64,000 nt of DNA from CAIVAT01 sp964455285 (lineage in GTDB: Bacteria > Bacteroidota > Bacteroidia > Bacteroidales > FEN-979). Positions 8,335 through 15,027 of the stretch are shown piece by piece; the stretch's first letter is position 1; the number at the start of each line of letters is the position of its first letter. Below the pieces are notes generated by a model. That model searched no databases. It worked only from the letters and a program-made list of their open reading frames with translations, and was not told where the DNA came from. The stretch is taken from positions 31,237 to 95,236 of the forward strand of contig CAYVVG010000005.1 of the NCBI GenBank assembly GCA_964455285.1, in the 5' to 3' direction. Position numbers and translations under genes: made by a program.

Positions 8335-8366
8335 ATCCTGGGAATTTTGTGAAGCGTTTAACGATA

Positions 8367-8374
8367 CAAAAATA
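8367..8374 (-). promoter_or_regulatory. Promoter -7 element for aor
   Basis: The minus strand reads TATTTTTG, matching TAnnTTTG. It is 33 nt before the ATG at 8334, giving a leader of about 27 nt and ruling out the longer reading frame start at 8493. Confidence 0.7.
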
Positions 8375-8415
8375 GTAAAAAAGGATCGCGGTAAGTGGCC
8401 GTAGATCAAAAAGTT

Positions 8416-8439
8416 CGATATGTTTGTTCCTGCATAACG
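8416..8439. promoter_or_regulatory. Candidate ModE-like operator, copy 3
   Basis: CGATATGT-N8-GCATAACG, 24 bp, is identical to copies 1 and 2 in the arms except one base (ATAACG in place of ATATCG). It is centred about 65 bp upstream of the predicted aor transcription start, a position typical of an activator. It also sits just past the stop codon side of the neighbouring carboxyltransferase gene (stop at 8453). Confidence 0.65.
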
Positions 8440-8452
8440 GATGATCAGGTGA

Positions 8453-10189
8453 TCAGGATCTTCCCAGAGCTTCCTCTTCGGCTTCCGGAACATCGTACCA
8501 GGAATACAGTCCCTGCAGCAGCCTCTCCCGTTTTTCCTGAGGCGTGAGTTTTTCGAAGCGTTCCCGGGCCTCGCGGGCCTTGCGTCGCTTCTCCTCCTCG
8601 ATCTGGTGGATGTTCTCGGTGTAATTCTCTTCGACGCATTTCTGGAGAAAGTCGCGGGCCACGGTGGGGAAGAGTTCGAGCAGCAGTTCGTCTTTTTCGT
8701 TGTCGGCCAGGCGCATATCCCCGTAATCCTCGAATACGGTGTTCTCCTGTTTTTTATAGTTGCGCGTATCGTAAGGGGTCTCCTCCCTGACGCCGGTCAG
8801 TTCTTCGCGGAAATCGGGATCAATGGGAATGGGAGTCCGGCCGTAGATGCCCTTGACCAGGTTGACGAACTGGATCGACTTGGTGGTGAAGTAGGGGAGA
8901 TCCTTGTTCTCGTCGATCACGCAGTTGACCGCCTGTACGCCCACGATCTGGCTGGTGGGGGTGACCAGGGGGGGGCAGCCCGACTTGATGCGGACGAGCG
9001 GAACCAGTTCGAGCACGCGGGGAAGGAGGTGATCGAGTTTCAGTTGCTTGAGCTGGGCATGCATATTGGTGTACATGCCGCCGGGGATCTCGGCTTTTTT
9101 CACAGCCTCGTCGGGCCCCGGAAAATTGAAGTGTTTCTCGATGGCCTGGCAGGCTTCCAGCAGATCTTCCTCGCGGTCATGTTTTGCCATATAGATGGCC
9201 TTGACAAAGAGTTTGTTGATCTCTTTCGGAAGTTTGTCATGGACAAAATCGAATTCGACGGGAAAGGAGTCGCAGGTGTCAAATTCCTTCAGTTCCTGCC
9301 GGATGGTCTTCAGTTCCCGGTTGATCGCCAGGACGGCTTCGGCATTGACGCCGGTGTCGATGCCCATTTTATCACAGAAGAGGTGGATGATCTCGTAAGC
9401 GGGCGCTGCAGGTCCCCCCGCAAAGTTCCAGATGTTGGTATCGACGATATCGACCCCGTTGACGATTGCGGAGAGCACGGACGCCAACCCGTAACCGGGG
9501 GTGCAATGGGTATGAAAATCAACGGGTACGCGGAGTTCCGATTTCAGCCGCCGGATGAGTTTGCCGGTCTGCAAGGGGGTGATCAGTCCGGCCATATCCT
9601 TGATCGAGATCATGTCGGCCCCCAGTGCTTCCATCTGGCGGGCTTTTTCGACGAAATAATCGATGGTGAAGATATCGTGGGGGAGGGCTTTGAAATGCAT
9701 CCAGGACCGGAATTTCTGCCGGGTGGAGAACTTCGGATCAACGGTAAAGCTGATGGCGCAATCGGCGATGCCCCCGTTCTGCTTCACATACCGGATCGTC
9801 GATTTCATGTTGTCCACGTCGTTCAGCGCGTCGAAGATCCGCATGATGCCAATGCCCGAATGGATCGCCAGGCGGTTGAATCCTTCGATCACCTCTTCCG
9901 GGTAGGGGTTGTATCCGAACAGGTTGCGACCCCTCGACAAGGCGGTGAGCAGGGAGGCGCCCGCCACGCCTTCATGGATCTTCTCGAGCCTGACCCAGGG
10001 ATTTTCCGCAAGGTAACGCATGATCGAGTCGGGCACAGCCCCACCCCATACCTCCATGGCATAGAACCCGGCTTCCCTGAAAAATGGCAGGACCCGGTCG
10101 ACCTGTTCCTGTGTCATCCGGGTGGCAAAGAGAGACTGCTGTCCGTCACGAAGAGTTAAATCCCTGATCTTCAATTTTTTTCTTGACAT
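8453..10189 (-). CDS. Biotin-dependent carboxyltransferase (pyruvate carboxylase B / oxaloacetate decarboxylase alpha type)
   Basis: This is a 578-residue TIM-barrel protein of the PycB/OadA/transcarboxylase-5S family. It shows RDLTLRDGQQSLFATRM at the start (catalytic DGQQS), the carboxyl-lysine and metal region SIKDMAGLITP, and the metal ligands DFHTHCTPGYG. Related OadA proteins end in a biotinyl domain with an MKM motif; this one instead ends in a charged helical tail, so it needs a separate biotin carrier, possibly the one at 27724-28041. It transfers carboxylate between pyruvate/oxaloacetate and biotin. Its own promoter is at 10224-10231. Which of the three enzyme roles applies is not decided by the sequence. 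Confidence 0.88.
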   Translation of the reverse strand: MSRKKLKIRDLTLRDGQQSLFATRMTQEQVDRVLPFFREAGFYAMEVWGGAVPDSIMRYLAENPWVRLEKIHEGVAGASLLTALSRGRNLFGYNPYPEEVIEGFNRLAIHSGIGIMRIFDALNDVDNMKSTIRYVKQNGGIADCAISFTVDPKFSTRQKFRSWMHFKALPHDIFTIDYFVEKARQMEALGADMISIKDMAGLITPLQTGKLIRRLKSELRVPVDFHTHCTPGYGLASVLSAIVNGVDIVDTNIWNFAGGPAAPAYEIIHLFCDKMGIDTGVNAEAVLAINRELKTIRQELKEFDTCDSFPVEFDFVHDKLPKEINKLFVKAIYMAKHDREEDLLEACQAIEKHFNFPGPDEAVKKAEIPGGMYTNMHAQLKQLKLDHLLPRVLELVPLVRIKSGCPPLVTPTSQIVGVQAVNCVIDENKDLPYFTTKSIQFVNLVKGIYGRTPIPIDPDFREELTGVREETPYDTRNYKKQENTVFEDYGDMRLADNEKDELLLELFPTVARDFLQKCVEENYTENIHQIEEEKRRKAREARERFEKLTPQEKRERLLQGLYSWYDVPEAEEEALGRS

Positions 10190-10223
10190 ACTGACTTATT
10201 TTGTTAAAAAATTAACAATAAGG

Positions 10224-10231
10224 CAAAAGTA
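10224..10231 (-). promoter_or_regulatory. Promoter -7 element for the carboxyltransferase gene
   Basis: The minus strand reads TACTTTTG, matching TAnnTTTG, 35 nt upstream of the start codon at 10189. Confidence 0.65.
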
Positions 10232-10259
10232 GTAATTAAGGAAATAGGAAAGGGAGGTT

Positions 10260-11015
10260 TCAGGCGATCTCTTCATTTTTTTCCGTTCCGGACTCTTCCC
10301 GGGCGGAATGACGGTGATGGCGGTGTGCCGAACCGTGGGGGGCGGTGCGCGAGAGGTAAAAGATCGCGGGGAATCCCGCGGCCACCAGGGCGATGGCTCC
10401 GGCTGCGAGCGCCGCGTCGCGCGGGCTCCAGCCACCGGTTTGGGCCCACCAGGCGGTCAGGTAGGCCAGGGCCCAGAAAACCAGGAGGAAAAGATGGAAA
10501 TAGAAGAGCAGTTTGACGATGATGAGATAGGGTTTTTTGATGAACCATTTCCGTCCCATGTGGTGGTAAAGTCTGTTAAATGCGCGGTAATAGGTCCAAA
10601 CGAGAAACGCCAGGATCGTCATCAGGGTGGTTCCGGCCAGAAACAGGTGTGTGTCGGAAGGAGCCGTGCCCGACAGCACCACGCCCAGGTATTGCTGGAT
10701 CCATAGCCATACACAAAGAAAAGACATGGAGAAAAGGCTGATGCCGGCAACCACGATGCCGGGCTTGAAATGCCAGAGGCGGGAAACCGACAGGATGACG
10801 AGGCCCAGGCCTCCGATGGCGGGAGGAAGCAGGGGCGATTGCAGCAATTTCACTGCGACGAGCAGGAGCAGAACACCCGTGAAGTACCATACCGGTTCGG
10901 GAATCCTGCGGGTGGGGGTCCTGTTGCGGTTTTGTTGGTTGTTGCCCCTTTGGGTGCGGACATGGTGGGAACGGTTGTGTGAATGCCGGTGGCCGGAGTG
11001 GGCAGTGGGTGACAT
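10260..11015 (-). CDS. Integral membrane protein with His-rich tails, unknown function
   Basis: This 251-residue protein has about six hydrophobic segments (for example YFTGVLLLLVAVKLL, GIVVAGISLFSMSFLCVWLW, LLFYFHLFLLVFWALAYLTAWW). The amino tail is basic and His-rich (HSGHRHSHNRSHH) and the carboxyl tail has HGSAHRHHRHS. Such tails often bind divalent metals, but no known transporter signature is seen. It lies 13 nt after the three-repeat helical protein gene and is probably co-transcribed with it. I do not recognise the family. Confidence 0.7.
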   Translation of the reverse strand: MSPTAHSGHRHSHNRSHHVRTQRGNNQQNRNRTPTRRIPEPVWYFTGVLLLLVAVKLLQSPLLPPAIGGLGLVILSVSRLWHFKPGIVVAGISLFSMSFLCVWLWIQQYLGVVLSGTAPSDTHLFLAGTTLMTILAFLVWTYYRAFNRLYHHMGRKWFIKKPYLIIVKLLFYFHLFLLVFWALAYLTAWWAQTGGWSPRDAALAAGAIALVAAGFPAIFYLSRTAPHGSAHRHHRHSAREESGTEKNEEIA

Positions 11016-11028
11016 ATCGGTCGTCGGT

Positions 11029-12033
11029 TTAGCTTTGTTGGTTATCAGGTTCTTCCAGCCGGAGCATGAGGGCGGATTTTCCGGCCTCCAGTTCGGCGAT
11101 TTTTTTTCGCTTGTTGTCGAGGTCTGTTACGAGTGAACCGATGCGCGCCTGCATCGCGACCAGGACTTCACGGCCCTTGCCGGCAGTCCTCAGGATTTCA
11201 TGCTGATCGCGGAGTTCGTCGAGTTCGGCTGTTTCTTTTTCGATCGACTGTTGCAGCCGGAAAATGTCGGCTTCGAAGCCCGACAGCGTATATTGCATTT
11301 TAACGGCCCAGTTCTTCTTTTTATTGCGGAAGAAGTCATCGACCCGCCGGTCGAGGATCTCATGGGCCGCCCGGAGCCGTGCATACAGTTCTTCGCGCTG
11401 TTCACGGATCATGCGAAGCCCTTTGAACTCGGTTTGGATCTTTTTGAGGAATTCCCGGGTCTCTTTGTATTCATGGGTCACTGCTGCCTGGGTGAAAACC
11501 TCGTCAACCATGGGTTTGAGGCGCAGATAATTACGCCTGGCCTCCGCTTCCATGGTCAGCCTTTCTTCCTCTCTTCTGCGTTTCACTGCTTCGAAGGCAT
11601 CCTGGAGTTTGTGATAGAGTTCTTCGCGGTGATCATGGATCAGTTTCGCTTCTTTCAACCGTTGGCTGATCTCCAGCAGATAGTCCCAGGTTCCTTTCAG
11701 GTCTTCGCTGCCATCGACCCGTTGCATCGCTTCGGCGACCAGTGGTGCCAGTTCGTGGTAGTTTGCGGTTGCATCCTTTTCAAAGGCAAGCCGTTCCTTT
11801 TCCAGTTTCAGGTTTACTTCGAAAAAGGCTTCCTGGAGACGGGAGTAGAGTTCTTCACGCTGCTCATGCCGAAGCATCAGGCCCTTAAAATGCTGCTGAA
11901 CCCCGATCAGGAAACCCTTGGCTTCGCGCGGATCGCTCGCAGAGCCGGCCTTTTCCAGGGCTTCTTCGAGCAACTCTTTAAGATCGTGATAGTTGCTCAG
12001 AGCGATCTCTTCCGACCAGGTTTCCTGTTCCAT
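11029..12033 (-). CDS. Helical protein with three tandem ~70-residue repeats (DUF349-like)
   Basis: This 334-residue, charge-rich, all-helical protein begins MEQETWSEE. Three successive repeats share NYhxL...(REELYxxLQxAFE) : NYHDLKELL...QREELYSRLQEAF, NYHELAPLV...HREELYHKLQDAF, and NYLRLKPMV...QREELYARLRAAH. A coiled coil of about 80 residues ends the protein. The repeat resembles DUF349, a helical repeat seen in ribosome/stress-related proteins, but I cannot confirm this. The ATG at 12033 is chosen because the promoter box TAATTTTG is at 12039-12046, so the longer frame upstream is excluded and the mRNA would be nearly leaderless. Confidence 0.8.
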   Translation of the reverse strand: MEQETWSEEIALSNYHDLKELLEEALEKAGSASDPREAKGFLIGVQQHFKGLMLRHEQREELYSRLQEAFFEVNLKLEKERLAFEKDATANYHELAPLVAEAMQRVDGSEDLKGTWDYLLEISQRLKEAKLIHDHREELYHKLQDAFEAVKRRREEERLTMEAEARRNYLRLKPMVDEVFTQAAVTHEYKETREFLKKIQTEFKGLRMIREQREELYARLRAAHEILDRRVDDFFRNKKKNWAVKMQYTLSGFEADIFRLQQSIEKETAELDELRDQHEILRTAGKGREVLVAMQARIGSLVTDLDNKRKKIAELEAGKSALMLRLEEPDNQQS

Positions 12034-12038
12034 GCCGG

Positions 12039-12046
12039 CAAAATTA
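12039..12046 (-). promoter_or_regulatory. Promoter -7 element giving a near-leaderless transcript
   Basis: The minus strand reads TAATTTTG followed by CCGGC and the ATG at 12033. Transcription would start within a few bases of the start codon. Confidence 0.5.
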
Positions 12047-12077
12047 CAAAATCCGCGGGAGAACCCTTCCGGGCGGT

Positions 12078-13172
12078 TCAGGCTTTTTCCCCTGAAAAGA
12101 TCTCCCGGATGGAATTGCTGATGGCGATCTGTTGGGCGACCGACTCGGCCAGTTGCCGGAAAGCTTCCGATTCGGGGGAAGGACCGGATGCAGCAACAGG
12201 CAACCCTGTATCGCCCGATCCGGCGATGGCCGGTACGATCGGGATCGGCCCCAGCAGCGGGATATTGAGTTCGGCGGCGAAGTTTCTGCACCCTCCTTCG
12301 CCGAAGATGAAGTATTTTTTATCCGGCATATCGGGAGGAACGAAATAGGCCATGTTTTCCACCAGGCCGAGGATCGGTATGTTGATCTTGTCGTTGCGGA
12401 ACATGTCGGCAGCTTTGCGGACATCGGCGATCGAGACCTGCTGGGGCGTACTGACGATGATGGCTCCCGTGAGCGGGAAGTCCTGGATCAGCGTCAGAGG
12501 GATGTCGCCCGTGCCGGGAGGAAGGTCAATCACCAGGTAATCGAGTTCGCCCCACACGGCGTCGGTAAAGAGCTGGCGCAGGGCCATGGAGGCCATGGGG
12601 CCCCGCCAGATCAGTGCCTTTGACTGATCGACAAAAAAACCGATGGAGAGCACCCTGATCCCGAATTTCTCGAAGGGATATACATAGGTCTTGCCCTCGC
12701 GGTCAAACCCGGTGGGCCTTTCATCGAGCATGCCGAACATCATCGGGATCGAGGGCCCGTAAATATCTGCGTCGATCAGTCCGACACGGGCGCCGGCCGA
12801 GGCAAGAGAGATCGCGAGGTTCACCGCGACGGTCGATTTTCCCACGCCGCCCTTGCCCGACCCGACTGCGATGATGTTCTTCACCTCCTTCAGCATGGCA
12901 TCGGTCTCTTTTCTTCGCGAGGTGACCTTCGAGGTCATGTTGATCGAGATTTCGAGTCCGGGATCCACCCGCTGACGGATCGCGTCGATGCAGTCCTGGC
13001 GTATTTGATCCTTCAGGGGGCAGGCGGGCGTGGTCAGTACAACGTCGAACGACACCCGGTTGCCATCGACCACGATGTTGGCGATCATGTTCAGCGACAC
13101 AAGGTCCTTTTTCAGGTCGGGGTCGTTGACATGGCGGAGGGCTTCTTTGATTTTCTGGCTGTCTGTATTCAT
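12078..13172 (-). CDS. mrp: Mrp/ApbC family Fe-S cluster carrier ATPase
   Basis: This is a 364-residue protein. An amino-terminal MIP18/DUF59 domain (about 1-85) precedes the deviant Walker A motif VGSGKGGVGKSTVAVNLA, then LIDADIYGPSIPMMFG and DLPPGTGDIPLTL. It carries or loads Fe-S clusters in the cytoplasm. The usual CPxCG pair between NMxxF and IFGxGG is absent; the segment reads NMAYFVPPDMPDKKYFIFG, so cluster binding must differ from the E. coli type. The gene follows the alkyltransferase-like gene by 12 nt in one operon with merR and the M23 peptidase. Confidence 0.93.
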   Translation of the reverse strand: MNTDSQKIKEALRHVNDPDLKKDLVSLNMIANIVVDGNRVSFDVVLTTPACPLKDQIRQDCIDAIRQRVDPGLEISINMTSKVTSRRKETDAMLKEVKNIIAVGSGKGGVGKSTVAVNLAISLASAGARVGLIDADIYGPSIPMMFGMLDERPTGFDREGKTYVYPFEKFGIRVLSIGFFVDQSKALIWRGPMASMALRQLFTDAVWGELDYLVIDLPPGTGDIPLTLIQDFPLTGAIIVSTPQQVSIADVRKAADMFRNDKINIPILGLVENMAYFVPPDMPDKKYFIFGEGGCRNFAAELNIPLLGPIPIVPAIAGSGDTGLPVAASGPSPESEAFRQLAESVAQQIAISNSIREIFSGEKA

Positions 13173-13184
13173 ACATGATATTTG

Positions 13185-13577
13185 TTAAACAAGTTCTTTC
13201 GCCGGATCCCAAAAGACCTGGCTGAAGTGCACAACCCGGTCGCCGGCCACTTCTATTCCTTCGTTTTCCAGCAGTTGTTGCATAAGACCCGGATGACCGA
13301 AATGGTGTTTTCCGGTGAGGAGTCCGTGGCGGTTGACCACCCGGTGGGCCGGCACTGCTTCCAAGGCATCCGGTGCGTTTGTCCTCCCGTTCGCCTGTCC
13401 GCCTGCGGTATGCGCTGCGTTCATCGCCCAGCCTACCATCCGGGCCGAGCCGCGGGTGCCGAGGTATCCGGCGATCGCCCCGTAGGAGGTCACCCGTCCG
13501 TACGGAACCAGCCGGACCACGGCATACACCTGCTCAAAAAAGGAGTCAGTATCCCGGGCGGAGTTTCGGGGCATCAC
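13185..13577 (-). CDS. Alkyltransferase-like (ATL) DNA-binding protein
   Basis: This 130-residue protein matches the DNA-binding half of O6-alkylguanine-DNA alkyltransferase: RLVPYGRVTSYGAIAGYLG, the arginine-finger helix region SARMVGWAMNAA, and the active-site loop. The catalytic PCHR motif reads PAHR, so the acceptor cysteine is replaced by alanine. ATL proteins of this kind bind alkylated guanine and hand it to nucleotide excision repair without repairing it themselves. A small Gly/Asn-rich insertion (GGQANGRTNAPD) precedes the loop. It overlaps the merR stop by 4 nt. Confidence 0.9.
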   Translation of the reverse strand: MMPRNSARDTDSFFEQVYAVVRLVPYGRVTSYGAIAGYLGTRGSARMVGWAMNAAHTAGGQANGRTNAPDALEAVPAHRVVNRHGLLTGKHHFGHPGLMQQLLENEGIEVAGDRVVHFSQVFWDPAKELV

Positions 13578-13909
13578 AACTGTGCCTTGATTTCGAGCAG
13601 ATACCCGCGGATGCGGTTGAGGGCGTCGATGGTTTCCACTTTGTTGACCACATCTTCCTTGTTTTCACGCAGTTTGTCGCGAGCGCCCTGCAGGGTGAAA
13701 CCGCGTTCCCTGACCAGGTGATAGATGATCCGGAGGTTTTCGAGGTCTTTCTGCGTGAAGAGCCGGTTGCCCTTTTTGTTTTTTGCTGGTTTCAGGATAT
13801 CAAATTCCTTTTCCCAGTAGCGGATCAGGGAGGTGTTCACGTCGAACAGTTCGGCCACTTCGCCGATGGTATAGTACACTTTTTCGATCCTGGTCGTTTT
13901 CCTGAGCAT
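13574..13909 (-). CDS. MerR-family transcriptional regulator
   Basis: This 111-residue protein has a MerR winged helix at its amino end (YYTIGEVAELFDVNTSLIRYWEKEFDIL, then NRLFTQKDLENLRIIYHLV) and a short helical dimerisation region. There is no effector domain and no conserved metal-binding cysteines. It lies 11 nt downstream of the M23 peptidase gene and overlaps the next gene by 4 nt, a tight arrangement common in this phylum. Its targets are unknown. Confidence 0.9.
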   Translation of the reverse strand: MLRKTTRIEKVYYTIGEVAELFDVNTSLIRYWEKEFDILKPAKNKKGNRLFTQKDLENLRIIYHLVRERGFTLQGARDKLRENKEDVVNKVETIDALNRIRGYLLEIKAQL

Positions 13910-13920
13910 GGCGCGGGGTG

Positions 13921-14895
13921 CTAATCCATTGTCTGCGAAGGTCGTGCAGAGAGTTCCAGCATCATCTGGAACTGTTCGGGGGTGATATCGTTGAAGAAGA
14001 AGTAGATCGGGTTCACGGGGACGCCGTTCTTGCGCACTTCGTAATGCAGGTGTGGGGAGGTGGATTTGCCGGTGTTCCCGACGTACCCGATGATCTGTCC
14101 CCGGAGGATCTTCTGGCCGGGTTTGACGAAGATCCGTGAGAGGTGTGCATACACAGTCTGGTAGTTGTAGCCGTGGTCGATCCGGATCTCATTGCCGTAT
14201 CCTCCCTGGACATCACGGCCGGCCGACAAAACCGTGCCATTTCCCGTTGCGTACACCTCGGTGCCGACGGAAGCGGAGAAATCCATACCCTCGTGGAATT
14301 TCCGGACTTTGTAGAAAGGATCCATGCGCGATCCGAAATAGGATCCGACCCGTTTCAGGTCCTTGTTGTTCACCGGCTGGATGGCCGGGATCGAAACCAG
14401 CATCTTCTCCTTGTTCTTGGCCAGTTCAAACACATCGTCGAATGATTTCGACTGCACGTAAAGCTTTCCCAGGATCTGGTCCATCTTTTTCTCGGTTTCG
14501 GTCATCAGATCCGAATTCGAATACCCTTTCAGTGCTTCATAACGGTCGATCCCCCCGATGCCTGCGGAGCGGACCGCGTTGGGGATTGGTTCGGCTTCGA
14601 AGATCACCCGGTAAATATTGTCGTCGCGGTCCTGCAGGTCGGCCAGGATGTGCGTCACCTTGTCCAGCTGGTCATTGAGGATCTGGTACTGGAGTTTCAT
14701 CTGGTCGATTTCGCGCTTCTGTGCCTTTTCTTTCGGCGAGTCGACCAGATTGTAAGCAACCACGAGCACCACGGCAGCAAAAACTATCCCTGTGGAGAGG
14801 TGGGAAAAAAAGTAGAGCAGCCGTTTCCGCATGGTGGTGTGGACCCGGTCGAACGTGAGCGATTTCTTATTGAATTTGTATTTTACCTTGCTCAT
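13921..14895 (-). CDS. Membrane-anchored M23 family peptidoglycan endopeptidase
   Basis: This 324-residue protein has one amino-terminal membrane segment (about 28-48, STGIVFAAVVLVVAYNLV), a coiled-coil stalk (about 55-100) and a LytM/M23 domain near the end. The zinc ligands are in FHEGMDFSA (H-x3-D) and HLHYEVRKNG (HxH). It cleaves peptide cross-links in the periplasm or acts as a regulator of such enzymes. The promoter box is at 14942-14949. The downstream merR, ATL and mrp genes appear to be in the same operon. Confidence 0.93.
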   Translation of the reverse strand: MSKVKYKFNKKSLTFDRVHTTMRKRLLYFFSHLSTGIVFAAVVLVVAYNLVDSPKEKAQKREIDQMKLQYQILNDQLDKVTHILADLQDRDDNIYRVIFEAEPIPNAVRSAGIGGIDRYEALKGYSNSDLMTETEKKMDQILGKLYVQSKSFDDVFELAKNKEKMLVSIPAIQPVNNKDLKRVGSYFGSRMDPFYKVRKFHEGMDFSASVGTEVYATGNGTVLSAGRDVQGGYGNEIRIDHGYNYQTVYAHLSRIFVKPGQKILRGQIIGYVGNTGKSTSPHLHYEVRKNGVPVNPIYFFFNDITPEQFQMMLELSARPSQTMD

Positions 14896-14941
14896 CGACA
14901 GGTAAATAAGGATTTCTTCAAAAGAAGCGTTGTAACAGCTA

Positions 14942-14949
14942 CAAAATTA
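14942..14949 (-). promoter_or_regulatory. Promoter -7 element for the M23-merR-ATL-mrp operon
   Basis: The minus strand reads TAATTTTG, 47 nt upstream of the peptidase start codon. It faces away from the alaS promoter, only 10 bp apart. Confidence 0.6.
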
Positions 14950-14959
14950 AGTAAATAAT

Positions 14960-14967
14960 TAACTTTG
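14960..14967 (+). promoter_or_regulatory. Promoter -7 element for alaS
   Basis: TAACTTTG followed by CACC matches TAnnTTTG. The leader to the ATG at 15028 is about 55 nt. Confidence 0.65.
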
Positions 14968-15027
14968 CACCCGCTTCGAAAGTTGAAATTTGTTAAAGAT
15001 TGTTAATGACCTGTTAATCCCCCGAAC

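Noticed and set aside
6868..8352. A long plus-strand open frame opposite aor
   Set aside because: The same shadow effect; the AOR frame carries every family motif.
8606..10159. A long plus-strand open frame opposite the carboxyltransferase gene
   Set aside because: Shadow frame; the minus-strand protein is conserved over its whole length.
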